From Christensenella sp. UBA1262 (lineage in GTDB: Bacteria; Bacillota; Clostridia; Christensenellales; CAG-917), in the NCBI GenBank assembly GCA_002308215.1, contig DBVO01000016.1, positions 1 to 6,172 of the forward strand: a stretch of 6,172 nucleotides of DNA, given 5' to 3'. Made by a program: the position numbers and the translations under genes. Below, one piece after another: positions 1-4,274 of the stretch (position 1 is the stretch's first letter; each line of letters starts with the position of its first letter). The notes under the pieces were generated by a model, which had not been told where the DNA came from, ran no database searches, and was given only the letters and a program-made list of their open reading frames with translations.

Positions 1-240
1 TCTATAATAAAATAATAGTATAATTAAGGCGTTTAAAGGGCAATAAACAACAAGTATAACCTTGGCAATATCTTTTATTAAGAATGTCCTATCTTGTGCG
101 TATTAAGCGTAAAGAACCTATAATCGTGCAAAGCATTTAATCCTATATTTGACAGCGCTAGACGGCCATTAAGAGCGGGTAGACAGGTTGCTTATAATTT
201 TGTTATAAATGTTTACATTTATATAATTCGTTTTTAGGCA
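1..240. other. Intergenic stretch without a recognisable gene
   Basis: I see no convincing coding frame, tRNA, rRNA or known riboswitch here. The stretch is AT-rich with stop codons in the frames. It holds isolated promoter-like hexamers: TTGACA at 149-154, and TATAAT at 119-124, 193-198 and 222-227. None of these forms a well-spaced -35/-10 pair leading into a gene. It lies beyond the terminator of the minus-strand zinc-ribbon gene and may be the upstream region of a gene outside the window. Confidence 0.5.
204..223. repeat. Perfect AT-rich inverted repeat
   Basis: The arms TATAAATG (204-211) and CATTTATA (216-223) are perfect reverse complements around the 4-base loop TTTA. The right arm overlaps the hexamer TATAAT at 222-227. 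It could be an operator-like palindrome or a weak hairpin. In AT-rich DNA an 8-base arm can also arise by chance. No function can be assigned. Confidence 0.4.
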
Positions 241-242
241 AT

Positions 243-272
243 AAAAAAAGCACTCTCCAACGAGAGTGCTTT
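243..272 (-). terminator. Intrinsic terminator of the zinc-ribbon membrane protein gene
   Basis: The 9-bp stem AGCACTCTC (249-257) / GAGAGTGCT (262-270) closes a CAAC loop and is extended by A-T pairs at its base. Read on the minus strand it is followed by a run of seven T residues (positions 249-243), the standard form of a Rho-independent terminator. It lies about 17 bases past the stop codon of the minus-strand gene. On the plus strand the trailing sequence is TTAATTT, so weak termination in that direction is also possible. Confidence 0.9.
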
Positions 273-288
273 AATTTCATACAATTAC

Positions 289-1098
289 TTATTTTACTTT
301 CTTCTTGAGTGATGCAAGGAAGATCAACGCGAAGAGAAGTTGTACGATTCCAAGGGCTGCGCCTGAAAGTATGAAGAAGTATTTGTTGAGATAAATTTCT
401 TTGAAGTAATCAACAATTTGAATACCGCTGAAGATTACTGGGCTAAGAAGAATGAGTACTGCGATTGCTGCAATCAAAATGCTTGCAACAAGGTTCCATG
501 CTCTGCCGTATTTCTTACCGATGCTGGAGATAAATGCGACGATAAAGTCGATGCCTGCGAGTAAGAAGAGTGCAGTAGGAAGAATTGCAGCGATGAGAAT
601 CTTGATATCAGATGTAGACTTGACTGATTCAAAGTCTTTAATCAACAATTCGATAAAGCTGATTCCATCATAATTACCAATTCCGCCCATCCATACAGGA
701 AGTTTGTCAGCAAGTGGTCCGCCAGCTTTGCTGAGGTAACCAATTGTTGAGAGTGCAACAAAGAGAAGAGAGAAAATCATCATGAAGATGTTTCTTACGA
801 GGCCAGACTTCTTGTTTGCATTCTTTGCAGCCTTTGCTTCTTTCTTTGATTCACTTCTTGTTTCTGGAACTGGAGGTGCTGCTTGATATGTAGGCTCAAA
901 TGTGGTTGCTGCTGGATTGGCTGGAGTATAGGTTGGTTGAGCTGTTGCTGTTGAATCAACTCTTGGAATCTTTACGCCAATAGTAACGCCACAACTTGGG
1001 CATTTGATCTTATGTTTGTATCCCTCTGGAAAACTATCTGCAGATTGCGGAAGTTCAAAACTTATTTGTGCTCTGCAACTTGGACATCTAGTGTACAT
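289..1098 (-). CDS. Zinc-ribbon membrane protein, four predicted TM helices, function unknown
   Basis: A 269-residue protein. Residues 5-8 and 33-36 are two CPSC knuckles (Cys5, Cys8, Cys33, Cys36), which fits one four-cysteine zinc ribbon of the MJ0042/zinc-ribbon type. Residues 45-80 are a low-complexity linker rich in Pro, Ala and Thr, followed by a Lys-rich stretch (84-98). Four hydrophobic segments follow at about 103-123, 166-192, 202-228 and 240-263, and the protein ends in a Lys-rich tail. The ribbon is therefore probably cytoplasmic and tethered to the membrane. The start is supported by AAGGAGAT at 1103-1110 and by a well-placed promoter upstream. Similar zinc-ribbon plus TM proteins are common hypothetical proteins in Firmicutes, and I know of no defined role. 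The gene is monocistronic, having its own promoter and terminator, and is divergent from the B12-regulated genes. Confidence 0.88.
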   Translation of the reverse strand: MYTRCPSCRAQISFELPQSADSFPEGYKHKIKCPSCGVTIGVKIPRVDSTATAQPTYTPANPAATTFEPTYQAAPPVPETRSESKKEAKAAKNANKKSGLVRNIFMMIFSLLFVALSTIGYLSKAGGPLADKLPVWMGGIGNYDGISFIELLIKDFESVKSTSDIKILIAAILPTALFLLAGIDFIVAFISSIGKKYGRAWNLVASILIAAIAVLILLSPVIFSGIQIVDYFKEIYLNKYFFILSGAALGIVQLLFALIFLASLKKKVK

Positions 1099-1102
1099 AA
1101 TA

Positions 1103-1110
1103 ATCTCCTT
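1103..1110 (-). promoter_or_regulatory. Ribosome binding site of the zinc-ribbon gene
   Basis: On the minus strand the sequence reads AAGGAGAT and ends 4 bases before the ATG at 1098. It is a strong Shine-Dalgarno match and fixes the start codon. Confidence 0.85.
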
Positions 1111-1127
1111 ATAGTTTATTCTTTAAT

Positions 1128-1156
1128 ATTATAATATTATAGCCGCGCAAAGTCAA
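1128..1156 (-). promoter_or_regulatory. SigA-type promoter of the zinc-ribbon gene
   Basis: On the minus strand, -35 TTGACT (1156-1151) is followed by a 17-base spacer and -10 TATAAT (1133-1128). The -35 matches consensus at five of six bases and the -10 is perfect. The expected start site near 1121 gives a leader of about 22 bases holding the ribosome binding site. A second TATAAT-like copy at 1141-1136 has no matching -35 at proper spacing. Confidence 0.85.
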
Positions 1157-1216
1157 TGATAAAAGACATTAAATATATAAATTTTTTAGCGCGCGTATTT
1201 TTTTATAGGCGTTCTA

Positions 1217-1245
1217 TTGCATCTTATTGCTCGTTTTGCTACAAT
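1217..1245 (+). promoter_or_regulatory. Extended -10 promoter driving the cobalamin riboswitch
   Basis: The -10 hexamer TACAAT (1240-1245) is preceded by the extended -10 dinucleotide TG at 1237-1238. A weak -35, TTGCAT (1217-1222), lies 17 bases upstream. The predicted start, about 7 bases past the -10, falls at about 1252, the first base of aptamer stem P1. That agreement supports the call despite the poor -35. An overlapping TACAAT at 1245-1250 is a less likely alternative. Confidence 0.7.
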
Positions 1246-1250
1246 ACAAT

Positions 1251-1412
1251 TGCTTAGTGCCCGAGTAAAATTGGGATAATCGGGAAGACGGTGTAAATCC
1301 GTCACAGCCCCCGCTACTGTGAGAGTTAAAGGGATATTCGTCACCGAAAGGGAAGACGCCCGCAAATGTTTGGAAACAAATGAATGTCTCAAGCCAGGAG
1401 ACCGGCTAAGCA
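1251..1412 (+). ncRNA. Cobalamin (B12) riboswitch aptamer
   Basis: A cis-acting RNA that binds cobalamin and normally lowers expression of downstream B12 uptake or synthesis genes when the cofactor is plentiful. Seen directly: P1 as GCTTAG (1252-1257) / CTAAGC (1406-1411); a stem CCCGA (1260-1264) / TCGGG (1280-1284); the conserved core from GGGAAGACGGTGTAAATCCG (1282-1301) through CCCCGCTACTGT (1309-1320); and the B12 box AGCCAGGAGACC (1392-1403) just before the 3' strand of P1. All elements occur in the order and spacing of family RF00174. The segment 1330-1390 forms the variable peripheral hairpins. The RNA reads into the lipoprotein gene at 1539, with 126 bases between aptamer and start codon forming the expression platform. 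Confidence 0.96.
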
Positions 1413-1452
1413 TCGTCATGCATATATGCGTGGCGCACATAAAGGAATCTTT

Positions 1453-1518
1453 CGGTGGGAAGGATTTTCAAAACAATTAACACACGAAGGTGTGTTTGTT
1501 TTGTTGTTCTTTCCTCCG
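1453..1518 (+). promoter_or_regulatory. Long rod hairpin in the riboswitch expression platform
   Basis: A nested rod can form downstream of the aptamer. The top is AACACAC (1479-1485) / GTGTGTT (1490-1496) with a GAAG loop. The middle is CAAAACA (1469-1475) / TGTTTTG (1497-1503), joined through a 3-base bulge. The base is 1453-1464 paired with 1507-1518, eleven of twelve positions with two G-U pairs and one U-U mismatch. In the full rod CCTCCG (1513-1518) is held by CGGTGG (1453-1458), leaving the Shine-Dalgarno at 1526-1531 free. The upper part is followed by the loosely U-rich TTGTTCTTT (1504-1512), so a weak terminator role is an alternative. I paired this by eye, without computing energies. 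Confidence 0.55.
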
Positions 1519-1531
1519 CATGAAACGGAGG
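1513..1531 (+). promoter_or_regulatory. Shine-Dalgarno-sequestering hairpin (ON/OFF element)
   Basis: CCTCCG (1513-1518) is the perfect reverse complement of CGGAGG (1526-1531), with a 7-base loop CATGAAA. CGGAGG is the ribosome binding site of the lipoprotein gene, with a 7-base spacer to the ATG at 1539. The hairpin would therefore block initiation. It competes for 1513-1518 with the rod described at 1453-1518. It is followed by TATTTTT, so a short terminator is a second reading, but the overlap with the ribosome binding site makes translational control more likely. Confidence 0.65.
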
Positions 1532-1538
1532 TATTTTT

Positions 1539-2033
1539 ATGCTAAAAGCAAAAAATATTGTCAAAGTATTGGCAATAGTAGCAATCGTTGTTCTTGCTCT
1601 TTCCGTTATCCTTGTAGGATGTGATAAATTGAAAGATGCAGGCAAGCCAGAACCTGAAGTTGGCAACAAAGAAGTCACACTTATCATTGGACAGGGTAAT
1701 GAATATTCAACCATCACGGTGAAGACATACCAAAACTATATGGCAGGTCTTCTTTCAGAGCTTCAATTAAGAGGCAAAATTACTTATGATAGTGAACCAG
1801 GTTCCTATGGAACATTTGTTAAATCACTTAACAATATTCAACCTGCTTCATCAAATGAATGGGTTGCAGTATATCATGATATTGATGATGTAACACTTCG
1901 TGCTGATCAAGGTGAATGGCCAATGCCAAACGCAGAACATGATGGAAAGACATACTATTCATCAAGTGTCGGAGTTGATTCTCTCCCACTTAAAAATGGT
2001 CATGTATACTTCTTTACGTTAGGGACAATGTAA
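1539..2033 (+). CDS. DUF4430 (transcobalamin C-terminal-like) lipoprotein, likely corrinoid binding
   Basis: A 164-residue exported lipoprotein. Residues 1-28 form a lipoprotein signal peptide: Lys-rich start, hydrophobic core from about 8 to 25, and lipobox ILVGC with the lipidated cysteine at 28. A short linker rich in Lys, Pro and Glu leads to a domain (about 45-164) with the DUF4430 pattern: a beta strand VTLIIG, an NEWVAVYHD strand region (about 106-114), and a closing GVDSLPLKNGHVYFFTL strand (about 145-161) like the family's 'G...dGD.v.f' ending. This fold is related to the C-terminal domain of transcobalamin and intrinsic factor, and such genes often sit downstream of B12 riboswitches. 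I infer that it binds a corrinoid at the outer face of the membrane and passes it to the transporter encoded next. The start is fixed by CGGAGG at 1526-1531. Specific ligand binding is not shown by sequence. Confidence 0.8.
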   Translation: MLKAKNIVKVLAIVAIVVLALSVILVGCDKLKDAGKPEPEVGNKEVTLIIGQGNEYSTITVKTYQNYMAGLLSELQLRGKITYDSEPGSYGTFVKSLNNIQPASSNEWVAVYHDIDDVTLRADQGEWPMPNAEHDGKTYYSSSVGVDSLPLKNGHVYFFTLGTM

Positions 2034-2100
2034 TCAAAACAAATACTTTATTTGTGTAAAACAGCATAATAAACATTTGATTTTGTAATTTATTATTAAT

Positions 2101-2802
2101 ATGGCAAGTGGCAAAGGCATTAAGATTAATGGCAAATTAGCAACTATTTTTGTTGCAAGGGTTGCGCTAATAGCAGCTCTTTTAACCGTTGGAAAAATGG
2201 CCTTTGCTGCGGTGCCAAATGTAGAAGTAGTCACAATACTTATTATTGTATATGGCGCAACATTAGGTTTGCCATATGCTCTTACAGCAACACTTATTTT
2301 TTGTACGGTTGAGATGGCAATATGGCCACCTCATACCTGGGTTCTTTTGTATTACATTTATTGGCCATTGTTGGCAGTGGTATCATCTATCGTTTTAAGA
2401 AGATCAAATATCCTAAAGACAACTATATTTGCTGTTATTATAGCGGTTGTAGGTTCTTTTATTTTTGGAGTGTTATCTGCTTGTATTGATACTTTGTTTT
2501 GTGTTGGAAATTTGACACCTGAAGATCTAAGAGCTTATTGGGTAGCATACTATTTAAGAGGCGTTTTCTTTGATGTCACTCATATTGTTTCAAATGCCAT
2601 AATTGTTGCTGTTTTATTTGCGCCACTTGTTATTCTAGTTAGAAATATTGCTCCAGATGCTTGTTCAATTGTTAGCGGAAAGTTTAAAAAGATTTCTACT
2701 ATTGCTGGAGAGTACAAAAAAGAATCTGCAGATCCTAATAATGATGAGGATGATTCTAAAGCTTTTATTATCTCAGTCGATAAAGATAACATTTTAAAAT
2801 AG
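2101..2802 (+). CDS. ECF transporter S component-like membrane protein, predicted corrinoid or precursor uptake
   Basis: A 233-residue protein with about six hydrophobic segments (roughly 14-37, 41-57, 58-72, 79-99, 107-127, 160-181) and a hydrophilic, acidic tail from about 185 to the end. The first helix ends in LLTVGKMAFAAVPNVEVVT (27-45). This 'GK(m/l)A...PNVE.VT' pattern is typical of one group of ECF-type S components, the substrate-binding subunits of vitamin uptake systems. No EcfA, EcfA' or EcfT is encoded here, so it would use a shared energising module from elsewhere (group II arrangement). The B12 riboswitch and lipoprotein upstream suggest cobalamin, a corrinoid or a B12 precursor as substrate. 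The ATG at 2101 lies 67 bases after the lipoprotein stop and has no recognisable Shine-Dalgarno. An in-frame stop at 2086-2088 rules out an upstream ATG. Family membership is likely; the substrate is inferred. Confidence 0.75.
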   Translation: MASGKGIKINGKLATIFVARVALIAALLTVGKMAFAAVPNVEVVTILIIVYGATLGLPYALTATLIFCTVEMAIWPPHTWVLLYYIYWPLLAVVSSIVLRRSNILKTTIFAVIIAVVGSFIFGVLSACIDTLFCVGNLTPEDLRAYWVAYYLRGVFFDVTHIVSNAIIVAVLFAPLVILVRNIAPDACSIVSGKFKKISTIAGEYKKESADPNNDEDDSKAFIISVDKDNILK

Positions 2803-2836
2803 TTTTGCTTTTGGCATTAGTTGTTGCCTTATTTCA

Positions 2837-2865
2837 TTGACAATAAAATATAAAAATATTAAAAT
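2837..2865 (+). promoter_or_regulatory. SigA-type promoter of the acyltransferase-alaS-PHP unit
   Basis: A perfect -35 TTGACA (2837-2842), a 17-base spacer and -10 TAAAAT (2860-2865, five of six). The expected start near 2872 gives a leader of about 50 bases before the ATG at 2923. This separates the downstream genes from the B12-regulated unit, although no strong terminator is seen between the two. Confidence 0.75.
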
Positions 2866-2882
2866 ATATGAGCAATTTTTAG

Positions 2883-2905
2883 TATACGCGCAATTATACG
2901 CGTAT
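2883..2905 (+). repeat. GC-rich repeat/hairpin in the acyltransferase leader
   Basis: TATACGCG occurs twice as a direct repeat (2883-2890 and 2895-2902), 12 bases apart. In addition ATACGCG (2884-2890) and CGCGTAT (2899-2905) are inverted and can form a 7-bp hairpin with an 8-base loop. The element lies downstream of the predicted start site and ends 17 bases before the ATG. The CG-rich motif stands out in very AT-rich surroundings. It could be a repressor operator or an RNA hairpin; neither can be shown from sequence alone. Confidence 0.45.
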
Positions 2906-2922
2906 GTGTGTAGTGTAAATAT

Positions 2923-4236
2923 ATGGCAGAGAATTCAAAGGAAAAAACAAATATAGAAGCTAAAGAGCCAAAGAAGAACGAGCCAAAAGGTGAGTTTTAT
3001 AAGCGCCATGGCAACTTTTGGTTTGAGTATGATCATGCTGCCAGATTTTATCCTATTCTTTCTACTAAAAAATCACAAAGCAATTTCGCAGTTGGTGTAG
3101 TTCTTAATGATATAATCATTAAAGATGTGCTAGAAAAGGCCGTTAATGAAGTTGCAGTTCGTTTTCCTGCATTTAAGGTTAAACAAAAACGCGGATTCGC
3201 TTGGCACTATCTTATTGAGAACAATGCTCCAATAAAAGTGTTCCCACTTGAGAATAATGTCCCTTGCCCTATCAATGCTAAAGAAACAAATGGATATTTG
3301 TTTAAGCTTACATGTGGTGGCAATAGAATCGAAATGATTATTTTCCATGGTCTTTGCGATGGGAATGGTGCGATTGAGTTTTTAAAATCTATACTACTCG
3401 CATATAAGCGTATGCTAGGAATAAAGGTTGATAATGTTCAAGGCATACTCGATCATCAAGATCCTTTCGAATCAGAAGAACTTGAAGATAGTTTTGTATC
3501 CCATTATGTGCCTATTAAGTTTGGCGATATAGAATTTGGGAAGTTGCTAGGGGGGAAGCCTTTCATGATTAAAGGCGAATATTTGAAAGGTGGATTTGAA
3601 ACCGACAGAATTGTAGTTGATAGCCGTGATATTATATCTCGTTCTAAAGAGATTGGCGTTACTTTTACATCGTATATAACTGGTCTCATTGCATATTCAT
3701 TAGACAACTCAGAAAAGGCAAAGAAGAAAGACAATTATGTAATAATGGTTCCTGTAAATCTTCGCAACCTGTTTGAGTCCAAATCATTAAGGAACTTTGT
3801 TACTTTTGTTAGAGTAATCCTTAAACCACATGCATATAATACAATTGAAGAATATGCAAAAGAAGCACAAAGGCAAATTGTCGAAGAATCTTCTCAAGAC
3901 AAGATGGCAAGATTCATATCTACATCTGTAAGAGCACAAAGAAGCTTTTTGCTTCAAATAACGCCGTTGTTCCTAAAAGAGTTTTTCTTAAAACTTGGAA
4001 GAGCAATGTCTTCATCAAGACAAACCATTATTTTTAGCAATTTAGGGCGAGTGCAAGTTCCTGTTGAATTTGGAGTAGATTACTTCTATGTCAACATGAA
4101 TGCGTCCAAAAAGAATACTCAAAATCTAAGTTCGGTTACAACAGATGGCAAAGCAGTCTTCACGCTTACACGTGTTGTAAAAGAAAAAGAGTTTTCAAAT
4201 TGTCTCTTAGGGCTTATTGAAAACGGAAATAACTAA
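2923..4236 (+). CDS. Condensation-fold acyltransferase (alcohol acetyltransferase-like)
   Basis: A 437-residue soluble protein without a signal peptide or membrane segment. After a charged Lys/Glu-rich start (1-24), residues 25-165 resemble the N-terminal half of a CoA-dependent acyltransferase / NRPS condensation fold. They contain the FHGLCDGNG stretch with the family's HxxxDG catalytic motif, His142 and Asp146. The C-terminal half carries MVPVNLRNLF (275-284) and FSNLGRVQVP (371-380), which match conserved points of the alcohol acetyltransferase (AATase, PF07247-like) branch. Such enzymes move an acyl group from acyl-CoA to a hydroxyl or amine; the substrate here is unknown. The ATG at 2923 has no clear Shine-Dalgarno, and an in-frame TAG at 2911-2913 rules out an upstream ATG. 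The gene has its own promoter and precedes alaS by 38 bases. Superfamily is fairly sure, chemistry less so. Confidence 0.75.
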   Translation: MAENSKEKTNIEAKEPKKNEPKGEFYKRHGNFWFEYDHAARFYPILSTKKSQSNFAVGVVLNDIIIKDVLEKAVNEVAVRFPAFKVKQKRGFAWHYLIENNAPIKVFPLENNVPCPINAKETNGYLFKLTCGGNRIEMIIFHGLCDGNGAIEFLKSILLAYKRMLGIKVDNVQGILDHQDPFESEELEDSFVSHYVPIKFGDIEFGKLLGGKPFMIKGEYLKGGFETDRIVVDSRDIISRSKEIGVTFTSYITGLIAYSLDNSEKAKKKDNYVIMVPVNLRNLFESKSLRNFVTFVRVILKPHAYNTIEEYAKEAQRQIVEESSQDKMARFISTSVRAQRSFLLQITPLFLKEFFLKLGRAMSSSRQTIIFSNLGRVQVPVEFGVDYFYVNMNASKKNTQNLSSVTTDGKAVFTLTRVVKEKEFSNCLLGLIENGNN

Positions 4237-4250
4237 TCAGAAATAATTTA

Positions 4251-4264
4251 TGGCGAAAACGCCA
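4251..4264 (+). promoter_or_regulatory. Small hairpin upstream of the alaS ribosome binding site
   Basis: TGGCG (4251-4255) pairs with CGCCA (4260-4264) around an AAAA loop, in the 38-base gap between the acyltransferase and alaS. No T-run follows, so it is not an intrinsic terminator. It sits just before the alaS Shine-Dalgarno (TGAGG, 4266-4270) and could affect translation or mark an RNA processing point. Confidence 0.3.
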
Positions 4265-4274
4265 ATGAGGAAAT

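Noticed and set aside
1186..1717. Two minus-strand open frames (1186-1440 and 1406-1717)
   Set aside because: They lie antisense to the cobalamin riboswitch, its expression platform and the lipoprotein gene. They have no ribosome binding site and their composition looks like a shadow of the real features.
2039..2055. Terminator between the lipoprotein and S component genes
   Set aside because: The hairpin ACAAATA / TATTTGT is AT-only apart from one pair and is followed by GTAAAAC rather than a T-run, so termination is unlikely.
2813..2835. Terminator after the S component gene
   Set aside because: The stem GGCA / TGCC is only 4 bp with an 8-base loop and a broken T-rich tail. It is too weak to call.
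4237..4274. T-box leader upstream of alaS
   Set aside because: Only 38 bases separate alaS from the preceding gene, and no T-box sequence or antiterminator is present.
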